Shown here one piece after another: positions 44,901 to 51,628 of a DNA stretch of 64,000 nt; the stretch's first letter is position 1; each line of letters begins with the position of its first letter. Where the stretch lies: NCBI RefSeq assembly GCF_003344965.1, contig NZ_CP031194.1:4712001-4776000 (forward strand). Direction: 5' to 3'. Both the position numbers and the translations under genes were made by a program. The DNA is from Streptomyces paludis. Lineage in GTDB: Bacteria > Actinomycetota > Actinomycetes > Streptomycetales > Streptomycetaceae. Below the pieces are notes generated by a model. That model made no database searches. It was not told where the DNA came from and saw only the letters and a program-made list of their open reading frames with translations.

Positions 44901-46652
44901 GTAGACGAGCAGCTCCGGCTGGAGCGTGTTGGCCTGGAAGTTGTCGGGCGGGTACTGGGCGTTGACCTGGGGGGCGGTGTTGGCCGTGTAGGTCAGGTCC
45001 AGGGAGGGGCGCCAGGCGGCGGTGGCGGAGTTGGTGGAGTGGAACCGCTTCCAGGAGGTGGATCCGGTGAGCGCCGCCTCGATCGCGAGCCCGTAGTTGG
45101 TGGTGGCACCGGTGGCGACCTTGGTGAACCAGTCGGTGGAGAGCGTCACCGGCATCGCGGTGCCGACACCGGTGGAGCCGGTGCCGTTGTTGCACGACGC
45201 GCCGGCCGCGGGGGTGGTCGTGCCGATCGCGGCGCCGGAGGTGGGCCCGGGATAGGCGGTGACGGCGCTGGGTGTCCACGACTGGGTGATCGGGCTGACG
45301 GTGAACGGGGTGGCGGTGCAGGTCGCGGAGTAGAGCGCCCACAGGTTCAGCTTGGCGGCGGAGACCCGCTGCCCCTTGATCGCGGTGCCCAGCGAGCTGA
45401 ACTGGAGGAACGAACGCGTCTTGTCCGTACCGGAGTTGTACGTGCCGACCTTGAGCTGTTCCTCGGTGGAGTGGTTGCCGCTGATCGTGTTCTGGGTGTA
45501 CGTCGAGTTGCTCGCGGCGATCGTCGGGTCCACCGTGACGGGGTAGACGCGCGCCGGGTCGTCCAGCCAGGCCCGGTCGGCGGTCATCCGCAGGGCGGGC
45601 GCGCCGTCCGGGGTGCCGTCCACGGTGGTCAGCTCGTAGCGGATGTCACGGGACTGCGCGGTCTCGCCGGAGGCGGGGTCGACCTTCGAGTCCGCCATGT
45701 AGGCGGGCGGCATGGCCGCGACGGCCTTGCCGGCGGCGTCGGTGAACTCGACACCGCCGTCGTCGGTCAGCCGCGGGGTGAGGCCCTGGAGCTCCAGCGG
45801 GAAGAGCCAGGAGTTGCCGGCCCCCGCCGAGCGCAGGACGAGGTTCTCCTTGAGGCCCTCGGCGAGTGAGACGAGTTCGAGATCGGTGCCGGGCAGCACA
45901 CCGGCGTAGGTGAGGGTGCCGTTCTCGTCGGCGGTGGGCTCGACCTTCGCGGCGCCGCGCAGGGCGTACGCGAGGGAGCGTCCGGAGCCGAAGTCGACGG
46001 AGGTGAGCCGCTGGTCGGCGGCGTCGGGGGCGAACTCGACCGCGAGGGAGTTGGCGCGCTGCCGCAGCCGGCCGTCGTCGTTGGTGACCAGCTCGGTGTC
46101 GATCCGCTTCCATGTGCCGTCGCCGGACTTGAAGTTGGTCCGGCCGGTGAAGTGGCGGACGGTGGTGGAGCCGTCGGCGTTGACGTAGAAGTCCGAGGTG
46201 GCGGTGGACTTCCTGGCGTCGCGCTTACTGGTCTTCGCGTGGAAGCTACGGGCGTTCCCGTCGGCGCGCGGACCGGTCCTCGTCCGCTCGGTGGTGCTCA
46301 CGGGCCGTTCGTACGGGGGCAGTTCGCCCTTGCCCCGGCCGGGCTTCGAGCCGATGCCGCCCTCGGCGGTGGTGGACTCGGTGGTGGCCGAGTGGCTCCG
46401 GCCGCGCGCGGAGCCGCCCTGCTGGGTGGGGGTGCGGAGCGGGGACTCGTTCATCCAGGTCCACAGGCCCGACACCGACATCTCGGGCATCGAGAGGGCC
46501 GGCAGGGTGGCACCGGTGGCGGCGGCCGTCTCGGTGGTGAGCATGAGCGCGAGGGAGGCGAGCACGGAGAGCGCCGTGACCCTCGCGCGTCGGCGGCCGG
46601 CCGGACCGGGCGGGAACAGGCGAGTTGCACGGACCCGGTGGCGAGCGCGCAT
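35913..46652 (-). CDS. RHS/YD-repeat polymorphic toxin with Hint domain and C-terminal toxin tip
   Basis: A 3579-aa exported giant. The ATG at 46650-46652 follows GAGG; a Sec-type signal (VTALSVLASLALMLTTETAA) lies after an Arg-rich start. Next come a DNRLRE-like wall-protein region, three LamG-type jelly-roll domains (nucleotides about 43940-43230, 43080-42390, 40880-40200), and many YD/RHS repeats (GYDxxGR, YTYDAxxR). The RHS core closes near residue 3010 (SRDTVGMDPL...NRYAYGDDNPM, DPTGH). A Lys-rich linker (about 3015-3150) leads to a Gly/Ala-rich hydrophobic stretch (3150-3310) and a Hint domain (about 3323-3465) with TKHHQFY and the terminal VLVHN cleavage motif. The last ~114 residues, after AGGELGANE, are the toxin tip (LWRGVTGRERDDIRKNR, KFFSFTEKGASEY), possibly ART-like. 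An immunity gene follows, coupled. Confidence 0.92.
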   Translation of the reverse strand: MRARHRVRATRLFPPGPAGRRRARVTALSVLASLALMLTTETAAATGATLPALSMPEMSVSGLWTWMNESPLRTPTQQGGSARGRSHSATTESTTAEGGIGSKPGRGKGELPPYERPVSTTERTRTGPRADGNARSFHAKTSKRDARKSTATSDFYVNADGSTTVRHFTGRTNFKSGDGTWKRIDTELVTNDDGRLRQRANSLAVEFAPDAADQRLTSVDFGSGRSLAYALRGAAKVEPTADENGTLTYAGVLPGTDLELVSLAEGLKENLVLRSAGAGNSWLFPLELQGLTPRLTDDGGVEFTDAAGKAVAAMPPAYMADSKVDPASGETAQSRDIRYELTTVDGTPDGAPALRMTADRAWLDDPARVYPVTVDPTIAASNSTYTQNTISGNHSTEEQLKVGTYNSGTDKTRSFLQFSSLGTAIKGQRVSAAKLNLWALYSATCTATPFTVSPITQSWTPSAVTAYPGPTSGAAIGTTTPAAGASCNNGTGSTGVGTAMPVTLSTDWFTKVATGATTNYGLAIEAALTGSTSWKRFHSTNSATAAWRPSLDLTYTANTAPQVNAQYPPDNFQANTLQPELLVYASDADKWPNTALSYEFEVYDADSESTTPVAASGAIAKGSWKIPANKLTWSKNYEWYAAVSDGYAEVTHSGRFATAVPQPPVTSGLAQNNDGHEFDPSDGNYTTEDTDAEVEVVGPSLSVERAYNSLDPRVDSAFGAGWSTVVDMQASEVLDGAGKVASVVITYPGGEQVAFGRNGDGTFVPPPGRYARLQSVTGGYTLTDKDFTVYTFTQTTAKTAVRALTTIKDYAGRTETFTYNTSRQLTKITNTTSNRSLNLTWGTPSGASAAHVSTVATDPATPGDAATVQTWTYGYSGDQLTQVCPPADPTACTVYGYTTGNHYRTTVLDADPFAYWRLGEEPGATVAKDSVDGNQGRYNGLYRDVTLGGSSVLAGSTQKTATFNGTTSYVEIPSAPGATPSYMSVSLWFRTTQAGGVLFYYGDKPLSVADPAGTTTKNTPAVYVGTDGKLRGCLAMSPGCMTTITSTASVNNGQWHNAVLTGVANSQTLYLDGVAVGSLTGTINDWEQPYLTLGAGVNIDGWPAMNANDKLGHYSGQLAEVSIYSEPLSQSVITAQYQAAKRSAGLLNKITTPRGKTQSSVVYTTADDQVLQATDGDGGTWKLHPATVTGSSQVYRSAVMGSAPAGYWRLDDTKGAPQAANEIHTGFGTYNNVTQGVAGPFGTGDVTAASFNGTTSYTEVPYAPWHGSENRAVELWFKTSKAGVLIADQSRTPDAADGVGGSWNPVLYVGADGKLHGHWWSVSGSGGTAFGSKAVVTDNAWHHAVLSASGATQTLYVDGVKQADFAGAARDQSNTRTFIGAGFTRSWVSSPSDISYFTGSIAEVAVYGSALGADQVEQHWSAYKASSGIAPIRTVKLTDPTEKTLTYVYEADMGNRLLAVTDTNGKRTTYGYDTAGFPHTVTDANGNRSVTGHDIRGNTVSSTTCQDTAANKCATEYYTYYPDATTAFPPMDPRNDLMLTERDGRSSGPTDNTYLTSYTYNTAGNITSVTTPPVPGHPGGRTATTAYTAADTPAAEGGTAKAPAGLVSEVVTPGGRRTTYTYYANGDPARITDANGARVTYTYDGLGRQLTETEVSDAQPAGLTTVLTYDKNDQVRTETAPPVTNRVTGAVHTARSTTEYDADGNVLAQTVADLTGGDAPRTTTMTYDAYNRLATRTDPGGDTTSFAYDVYGNKVRETDPAGNVNTYTFDAESRPLTTNLLNYTGDPANPSPPTTLVQESRAYDPAGRLASVTDAMGWTTSYTYTDDGLSAKVVRSDPATGRSFTEQANTYDAVGNLIQQVTDDGQTTTTFAVDAADRTTTSVLDPNGARRTTRVSYDPDDNAVSETVTDPATGEVSTSDTRYDNLGNVTGNTVHDGTTAPVARFKLDETSGTGTADSSGANHTGTLGSGVKWNTDRGGSADFDGTANAYAQTAGPVVNTSGSFTVSAWVKLKATTANNTFVAQAGDNASGFQLYYSTAYGWTFNRHATDTVNPVIVRSYSGTAAVAVNTWTHLTGVYDKESAQVRLYVNGAAVANNGTFTTPWEATGPLQIGRLRYNGAYSENTNGSLDDIQVYSEALAPAQVTAVRGGTLPAAGSSVRTATWKLDQRGLPSSFTDPNGTTTEYGYDEAAQQTTVTEPAVQAERNGEAPVTVRPVTMTGYNTFGEATETSDPLGNVTVTTYDAEGQETSTTLPDYTPPGAGAPVRATFRNEYNKLGQVTAESDALGNRRTYTYTQLGDLASVTDPGGGTTSYVYSTNGDQLAAVRPNGAREETTWDFLGRAVTSTDIVRQPTQRAYTAINEYGAGGELTRTVSPTGAAESYKYNALGETTEVTDSAGGVSKFTYDMDGQVLTATDPDGTSTKNTYDGFGQLIATSDLDAAGRTLRTSSATYDRAGSPLTVTDYRGHTVSLTVDGTGLVTRAVQPVSATESITTTFGYDAAGNRTRFTDGRGNPFLTTYNSWGLPESETEPATPAHPSAAERTFTMVYDANGQAKEARSPGGVTITNEYDVKGRLTRQTGRGAEAETVDHTYRYDADDRIVAVTGASTGAGDDTNAFTYDDRGLLLSTSGPSGASSFAYNGDGSMTSRTDASGTSTFGYDAAGRLKTLNDSATGSSLTYAYDENSNVKTIDYGANATRRTFTYDALERLTADRLTSKSGTSLSEITYGYDENDNETKKTTTGLSGAATRTSTYGYDWANRLTSWNDGTKTEQYGYDASGNRTRVGGDTYTYDARNRLTSDGHNTYAYTARGTMSTLADETGKRTTTKADAFNRVISEGARTYAYDGLDRLLTATDTTDDGLATPAYAFQYTGAGNDVATDGVASYSRDADGALVGVKTSWASALALTDLHDDVVAQFTGTGEALSGSTTYSPFGTVVDSAGMLGQLGYQSGWTDPATAKVNMAARWYSPQTGQFNSRDTVGMDPLPASVSANRYAYGDDNPMTATDPTGHWPSFVNKAIKKVTKKVTKVTKSAWKKTTTTVKKAAKVVKKAAKKIKKTVKKVVKKAKRVVRATVHRVADSVHKVKRYVKRTYKRVKQKVHKVVKQVKKTVRTVAKAVKHVAKKTVKAAKKVGTAVKKAAKASANFVKQHAATIASVAVGVAVFAGCTAATGGVGVIGCAALAGAAANGVGYLMSDGPKSVGGFLGSVAVGAATGALGGAAGGLAAGAAGRLLAGMGGRVVQGAAQGAAGGAAEGAVGYGVSCASSEEGCSISGAAKVTAVGAASGGIFGAAAGRFGPKAKPRPEGDSQPSAPSTCKIPRIGKHSFTGITPVLLADGTTKPIREVRPGDMVLTAEPGKKTTEKHRVKSVIVTKDDKDYVDVTIATKSGPRTIQTTKHHQFYEATRDAWTRAGDLKPGQQLQNDTGAPTVIIDITSYRAERTTYDLSVEDLHTYYVLAGPEPVLVHNAGGELGANEIFLWRGVTGRERDDIRKNRVFKSTQGIKFFSFTEKGASEYSRRAHAAYPKEGSYTMIRTKANLSDLPESARMAYTTDVIDGGVALQDSVLSKLSRPQIMPTMSCG

Positions 46653-46799
46653 GAAGCGAAACCTCAACTGACGAAATGGGCACGAGATCTTCGCAAACAT
46701 TTCCGCCGTACGCGCGTGCTATCCCTGGTCAGACATGGTTTTGATCGTTCTTTACCAAGGGGTCCTGGGTTTCATGCCCGCCAGGGAGGGTATGTCGTG

Positions 46800-47366
46800 C
46801 TATTTGGACTTCTGTTCGGGCGTCTCGTCGGCGGTCTCTTCGGCATCTTTGACGGCCTGTTGGATGACCGAGGTGACGGTCTTCTCAAGCCCCGCACCGG
46901 AGTTGGCGGTGATGACGTTGTCCGCCGCGCCGGAACCGCCTCCGTCACCGCCGTCGCCGACCACCACGAAGCGCACCTCCGGATGGCGCGCGGCCCCCGA
47001 CTCCACGACGGCGACCTGGGGCGCGCCCACGGCGAGCACGACCGCGCACCGGCGCTGGATCAGGGTGTTGAGGAACGGCTCGGCGTTCGCGGTGGTCTGC
47101 TCACCCGTCACCGGTACGTAGTTGACGCGGGCGCGCGTGCTGAGCGACGCCTCGCGCAGCGCCTCCCAGACGGGCGCGGCGGGCGTCCCGGCGGTGACCC
47201 CGCGCTCACCGGTCAGCAGACAGGCGTCCACCTCCCGGTAGACACGCGCCCGGGTGTCCAGCGGCGCGGGCCCGCCGTCGTCACCGGTGAACTGCCATAC
47301 GGCGACCGCCCCGAGGGCGACCGCGAGCACGACGGCGGCGGTGGCGGCGGTGGTGACGGGCTTCAC
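46800..47366 (-). CDS. Membrane-anchored periplasmic-binding-like protein
   Basis: A 188-aa protein. The GTG at 47364-47366 follows AGGAG with an 8-nt spacer and gives VKPVTTAATAAVVLAVALGA, an uncleaved signal or membrane anchor. The outer part contains CLLTGERGVTAGTPAAPVWE, RARVNYVPVTGEQT, NTLIQRRCAVVLAVGAPQVA and VRFVVVGDGG, which resemble the first lobe of BMP/PBP1-type substrate-binding proteins (Rossmann-like, ligand pocket after G-E/G-A-P-Q). It is only half the usual length, so the second lobe may be missing. The C-terminus is acidic. It is divergent from the HNH gene, 160 bp away. No ligand can be named. Confidence 0.6.
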   Translation of the reverse strand: MKPVTTAATAAVVLAVALGAVAVWQFTGDDGGPAPLDTRARVYREVDACLLTGERGVTAGTPAAPVWEALREASLSTRARVNYVPVTGEQTTANAEPFLNTLIQRRCAVVLAVGAPQVAVVESGAARHPEVRFVVVGDGGDGGGSGAADNVITANSGAGLEKTVTSVIQQAVKDAEETADETPEQKSK

Positions 47367-47526
47367 GAACGGTCTCCTCTTACCTGCGTACGGACACACC
47401 TTCCCTGAGCGTACGTCCGGACGGAAGGCCGGGAAGGTCTGACGGGCCCCTCGCGTGGGCAGGTATCCCGCGCCGGATCCGAACGGTCCGGCACCGGCTG
47501 TCCGGTGTGACACGTAGGGTGCGGGT

Positions 47527-48354
47527 GTGCGCAGACTTGAAGATCGAATATCGCGAACGTTGCTGGCGGGAGGGGCGATTGCCCTCTCGGTGGCCCTGCT
47601 GACGAGCTGTGACGTGGTGATCGAGGACGACGCGTCGTCCTCGACGTCGCCGTCCAGCGGCGCGAGCGGCAGCGATAGCAGTGGCAGTGGTGGCGGCAGT
47701 GGCAGCAGCGGGAGCAGCGTCTACGGCGTCCTGCCGCTCACCAACCCCGACGGTACGAAGCGCGGTCTCGCGCCCGTCACCGCCGAGGCCGACAAGAAGG
47801 CGTCCCGGGAGCTGATCGAAACGGTGCCGACGGCCCGCGCCGGCTCGGGTGCCTCGTACGACCGGAAGAAGTTCGGCTACGCCTGGCAGGACACGGCCGA
47901 GGGCATCCCCTTCGCCGGGAACGGCTGCGACACCCGGAACGACATACTCGCCAGGGACGGCAAGGATCTGAAGTACCGGGAGGGCTCCGACTGCGTCCTC
48001 ATCTCGATGACCCTGAACGACCCGTACACGGGCAAGGAGATGGAGTGGCGCAAGGAGGCGGCGGCCAAGGTCCAGATCGACCATGTCATGCCGCTCTCCT
48101 ACGACTGGCGGATGGGCGCCTCCCGCTGGTCCCTCGCCAAGCGCAAGCAGATCGCCAACGACCCGATCAACCTCGTGGCGGTGGACGGCCCGACCAACGG
48201 CTCCAAGGGCGACTCCGGCCCGGCGGACTGGCTCCCGCCGCGTGAGGAGATCCACTGCGCGTACTCGACGCGCTGGGCGCAGGTGGCGCTGAAGTACGAA
48301 CTGCCGGTCACCGCCGAGGACAAGGCGACCATGCTGGAGACCTGCGGCGGCTGA
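47527..48354 (+). CDS. Secreted HNH endonuclease (DUF1524/GmrSD C-terminal type), probable lipoprotein
   Basis: A 275-aa protein. The GTG at 47527 gives VRRLEDRISRTLLAGGAIAL, then a lipobox LLTSC (Cys at about residue 28), so it should be lipid-anchored outside the membrane. A Ser/Gly/Asp linker leads to the nuclease domain: KVQIDHVMPLS carries the Asp-His of the HNH motif, NDPINLVAVDGPTNGSKGD supplies the Asn and downstream residues. The family includes secreted nucleases common in actinomycetes that degrade extracellular DNA. It is next to the RHS region but has normal base composition, so it may be unrelated to the toxin. Confidence 0.82.
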   Translation: MRRLEDRISRTLLAGGAIALSVALLTSCDVVIEDDASSSTSPSSGASGSDSSGSGGGSGSSGSSVYGVLPLTNPDGTKRGLAPVTAEADKKASRELIETVPTARAGSGASYDRKKFGYAWQDTAEGIPFAGNGCDTRNDILARDGKDLKYREGSDCVLISMTLNDPYTGKEMEWRKEAAAKVQIDHVMPLSYDWRMGASRWSLAKRKQIANDPINLVAVDGPTNGSKGDSGPADWLPPREEIHCAYSTRWAQVALKYELPVTAEDKATMLETCGG

Positions 48355-48360
48355 GCGCGC

Positions 48361-48399
48361 GGATCGGGCCGTACGGTCTGATCCGTACGGGCCCGATCC
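48361..48399. terminator. Bidirectional hairpin between HNH nuclease and hydrolase genes
   Basis: GGATCGGGCCGTACGG (48361-48376) pairs with CCGTACGGGCCCGATCC (48383-48399), with one bulged base and a 6-nt loop, between the convergent stops at 48354 and 48406. Confidence 0.8.
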
Positions 48400-48405
48400 T
48401 GGGCC

Positions 48406-49674
48406 TCAGCCGATGAAGCGGACCTCCGGGTAGCGCCGAGAGGGGCCCGCGAGCAGCGGGGCGCGGCGGTCGCGCAGGTGCAGATCGAAGAAGGCGCGCA
48501 GATACCGGCGCTGGATGTCGATCGCCCGCGCGCCGTTCAGCGGCCCGATGACCTCCGCCAGCTGTTCGGGGGTGGCGCCGAGCCGCCCGGCGACCTGGGG
48601 CAGGAACGTCTCGTAGTCCGTGAACGAGAAGTGCCGGGTCCCGGTCAGCCGGAGGTTACGGCGCCAGCCGCGCAGCCGGGGCCAGAACGCGGCCCAGCTC
48701 GGATTGGTGTCGGCGTCCTCGCCCATCAGCAGGAACGGCTTGCGCAGCCCGCTCGTCAGCACCGGCCCGAAGACGCTGCCGTCGAGATCGGCGCCCGCCG
48801 CGACCGGCACCCCCGACGCCAACGCCTGGGCGGCGGTCGCCCCGCCCAGGGAGTGGCCGAACATACCGGTCCTGGAGAGGTCCAGGACCGAGGCGAGTCC
48901 GTACGGCAGCGGTCCGGACCGGGGGCCGTTCCGTACGAGGCGGGACAGCTCCTCCAGGACGAAACGGGTGTCGGCCACCCGGACGGCGACAGCCTTCAGG
49001 ATGACCGGGTCGTCGTCCTCGCCGGTCAGGTCCGGCATCGCGTACTCCGCCACCCGGCCGCCGGGGAACTCGACCTGGCCCGCGTCATAGGGGTGGTCGA
49101 TGGTGACGACGACATACCCGTGGCTGACGAGGTCCTCGACCAGCGCCGTACTGGACGCGCGGTACTGGCCGTGCCCGTGCGAGTAGAGAAGGACGGGCCG
49201 CCGGCCGGCGCGGGTGTCGGCGGGCGCGCCGGTACGGGCGTGGGTGAGCGGCAGGGTGGCGAACTCGGTGAGCAGATACCCCGTGCGCTGGAACACCGCG
49301 GCGGCCCCCGCCGTCATCCACGGCGCCAGCGGCGGACGCCCGCCGCGCGCCGGAGTGCTCGCCGCCGGGTACCAGACCTGCGCCATCAGCTCGCGCGCGG
49401 GCCGGGACGGCACCCACGGGTCCCGGCGGCTCCGGTCGGTGAGATGGAGGGCGACGGTCCCGAGGGCGTACGGTCCGCTCGGCCGCGGCAGTGTCAGCCG
49501 TACGGGCGGAGCCGCCTTGGGGGTGGCCGTGGGGGCGGCGGCCGTGGCCGCGTGGGCGGTGCCGCCGAGCGCGACGCCCGCCGCCGCGCCCGCCGCGAGG
49601 GCGGTGCCGGTCACCACCAGCCGCCTGCGGCTGAGCGCCGTACGTGACGGACGGTCCGGGACGGAACGCGGCAT
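48406..49674 (-). CDS. Tat-exported alpha/beta-hydrolase (PAF-acetylhydrolase-like)
   Basis: A 422-aa secreted hydrolase. The N-terminus has a twin-arginine signal (SRRRLVVTGTALAAGAAAGV) ending near AHAATA. The fold resembles plasma PAF-acetylhydrolase/dienelactone-hydrolase proteins: RPVLLYSHGHGQYRASSTAL (oxyanion hole), TIDHPYDAG, and the nucleophile elbow GMFGHSLGGATAAQ (Ser in G-H-S-L-G-G). An Asp lies in GADLDGSVFG, and the His is in GTRHFSFTDYE. It likely cleaves short or oxidised acyl esters outside the cell. No gene is co-transcribed with it; it is divergent from the GtrA gene. Confidence 0.85.
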   Translation of the reverse strand: MPRSVPDRPSRTALSRRRLVVTGTALAAGAAAGVALGGTAHAATAAAPTATPKAAPPVRLTLPRPSGPYALGTVALHLTDRSRRDPWVPSRPARELMAQVWYPAASTPARGGRPPLAPWMTAGAAAVFQRTGYLLTEFATLPLTHARTGAPADTRAGRRPVLLYSHGHGQYRASSTALVEDLVSHGYVVVTIDHPYDAGQVEFPGGRVAEYAMPDLTGEDDDPVILKAVAVRVADTRFVLEELSRLVRNGPRSGPLPYGLASVLDLSRTGMFGHSLGGATAAQALASGVPVAAGADLDGSVFGPVLTSGLRKPFLLMGEDADTNPSWAAFWPRLRGWRRNLRLTGTRHFSFTDYETFLPQVAGRLGATPEQLAEVIGPLNGARAIDIQRRYLRAFFDLHLRDRRAPLLAGPSRRYPEVRFIG

Positions 49675-49879
49675 GGCGGTTCTCCTTCGTGCGGGGCGAT
49701 GCGGGGTGGAGCCCCGGCGTGGTGTGGAGCCGGGCCGAAAGGGCGTAAACCGGCCCCTGCTCCGAAACTACGGGCCGCACGGCCCGCCACCCGCTGCCGT
49801 TTCGCACGCTTTCCGCTGACATTTGTCATGCGGCCACGGGGACAAGTGAGGACAACCGGGGCTGTGCCACACTCCTCGT

Positions 49880-50365
49880 GTGAAGGTCCGCAACCAACTG
49901 GTCAGGTTCACCCTGGTCGGGGTGGTCAATACCGGCACGTACTACGGCTGCTATCTGTTCTTCCTGCACCGGCTGCCGTACGTCGTGTCGCACGTCCTGG
50001 CGTTCGGGCTCAGCATGACGGGCTCGTTCTTCCTCAACAGCTGGTTCACCTACCGGACCCGGCCCACCTGGCGGAAGTTCGTGCTCTTCCCGCTCACCAA
50101 CGCGGCGAACTTCGTCATCTCCACGGCCGGTGTCTATCTGCTGGTGGACGTGTTGCGCCTGAGCAGCCGCTACGCGCCGCTGATCACCGCGGCGGCGGCC
50201 GTCCCGATCACCTTCATGGTCTCCCGCATGATCATGCTCCGCCCCGATCGGGCACCGGGACCGGCGCTGGCGGAGACGGAAGGACCGGCACCGGGGCAGG
50301 GGCCGGGTCCGGGACCGGCTCCGTCGGACGGAGACGCTCGGCCTGCCGCTTCATCGTCCGCTTGA
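49880..50365 (+). CDS. GtrA-family membrane protein
   Basis: A 161-aa protein with four membrane helices (FTLVGVVNTGTYYGCYLFFL; VVSHVLAFGLSMTGSFFLNS; FVLFPLTNAANFVISTAGVY; YAPLITAAAAVPITFMVSRM). The sequence F-x-V-G-x-x-N-T at the start and S-F-x-x-N-S-x-x-T-Y-R mark the GtrA family, whose members help flip or use undecaprenyl-phosphate-linked sugars for cell-surface glycan modification. The C-terminal ~45 residues are Pro/Gly-rich and overlap in antisense with the end of the acyltransferase gene. GTG at 49880 is the start. The partner glycosyltransferase is not in the window. Confidence 0.85.
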   Translation: MKVRNQLVRFTLVGVVNTGTYYGCYLFFLHRLPYVVSHVLAFGLSMTGSFFLNSWFTYRTRPTWRKFVLFPLTNAANFVISTAGVYLLVDVLRLSSRYAPLITAAAAVPITFMVSRMIMLRPDRAPGPALAETEGPAPGQGPGPGPAPSDGDARPAASSSA

Positions 50366-51416
50366 TCCGCGGGCCCAACGGCTTCTCCACCAGCCGGTGG
50401 ATCAGCCAGGCCAGCACCAGCATCGAGCCGACCGACGCGATGAGGGTGACCGCCGCCGACAGTCCCAGGTAGCGGTGGAGCACCCGGATCGCGAACCAGC
50501 CCAGATGTTCGTGGATCAGATAGAACGGGTACGTGAGCGCCCCCGCGAAGGTCAGCCAGCGCCAGTTCACCCGGCGCAGCCACCCCAGCGCGACCGCCGC
50601 GACCGACCCATAGGCGAATGTGACGATCAGCAGGATCATGTACGGCGAGCGCGGCTGGAAGACGTTCGTGGCCGCAGGGTTCCAGAGCGCGACGGTCGCG
50701 TAGTGCTGGCCGAGCAGCCAGCTGGTGGCGACGATGCCCCAGAGCAGCAGATCGCTTCCGTACCGGTGGATCAGATAGAGCGCGAGCCCGCCGACGAAGA
50801 ACGGCGCGTACTCCGGCATGACGACCGCGTCCAGGAGTGGGACCTCGGCGACGCCCGAGAGCACCGCCGCCACCGTCCACAGACAGCAGAAGATCACCAC
50901 CCGGCGGTAGGTGACGCCCTTCCACACCACGAAGAGCGCGAAGAGCAGATAGAAGCGCGCCTCCACCCAGAGGGTCCAGCACACCCCGAGCACCCGGCGC
51001 ACCCCGACCGGCTGCTGGAGCATCGTCAGATTGACCAGGGTCTCGCTGAGGGGCAGCGGCTTGCTCACGACCGGGAGGACCAGGCACGCGGCGGTGACCA
51101 GGACGATCGCCGCCCAGTACGCGGGGTAGAGCCGGGAGACGCGCGAGCGGAAGAAGTCCCCGAGGGACCGTCCCCAACTGCTCATGCAGATGACGAAACC
51201 GCTGATGACGAAGAAGACCTGCACGCCCAGACAGCCGTAGACGGCGAGCGCGGAGAGATCGGGGAACAGTGCCTTCGGCGAGCGGCCCCAGGCATCGGTG
51301 ACCTGGCCGCCGCGGCCCGCGTAGTGGTAGAGACAGACCATGAGCGCCGCCAGGATGCGCAGGCCGTCCAAGGCGCGCATCCGGTCCTGGACACGGGCCG
51401 GTGTCGCGTCTTTCAT
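50232..51416 (-). CDS. Membrane acyltransferase (acyltransferase-3 family)
   Basis: A 394-aa integral membrane protein that would O-acylate a cell-surface glycan or a secreted metabolite. The ATG at 51414-51416 (MKDATPARVQDRMRALDGLR) begins the family pattern R-x-L-D-G-L-R; catalytic-type His is in VCLYHYAG, and VFFVISGFVI is the second family motif. About ten hydrophobic segments follow, with FYLIHEHLGWF near the end. The Pro-rich C-terminal tail (PAPAPVPVLPSPP) lies in the 134-bp region that overlaps the GtrA gene on the other strand. A longer frame upstream would overlap the promoter region of the SurA-like gene and is excluded. Confidence 0.9.
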   Translation of the reverse strand: MKDATPARVQDRMRALDGLRILAALMVCLYHYAGRGGQVTDAWGRSPKALFPDLSALAVYGCLGVQVFFVISGFVICMSSWGRSLGDFFRSRVSRLYPAYWAAIVLVTAACLVLPVVSKPLPLSETLVNLTMLQQPVGVRRVLGVCWTLWVEARFYLLFALFVVWKGVTYRRVVIFCCLWTVAAVLSGVAEVPLLDAVVMPEYAPFFVGGLALYLIHRYGSDLLLWGIVATSWLLGQHYATVALWNPAATNVFQPRSPYMILLIVTFAYGSVAAVALGWLRRVNWRWLTFAGALTYPFYLIHEHLGWFAIRVLHRYLGLSAAVTLIASVGSMLVLAWLIHRLVEKPLGPRIKRTMKRQAERLRPTEPVPDPAPAPVPVLPSPPAPVPVPDRGGA

Positions 51417-51628
51417 GGTGCGACACGCTAGGGGGCGCCCGGTGAACGGTGCGCGGTACGCCGGATGAACAGCCCGTCCGGGCAGATGACATGGGGATGA
51501 ACGGGGCACGTACCCGAATCCGGCGCTGAATCGTTGGTCCAACCAGTGGCCCAGGCCACGGAGACTGCCTACCATCGATCACTGCAAGGTCTTGTGCATC
51601 GCCGCACAATCACGCCGGGAGGCCCCCT

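Noticed and set aside
39252..45869. Very long open frame (over 2200 codons) on the plus strand opposite the RHS gene
   Set aside because: Arg/Gly/Val-rich composition with no domain pattern. It is the expected antisense shadow of a GC-rich repeat gene; the minus-strand frame has clear RHS, LamG and Hint domains.
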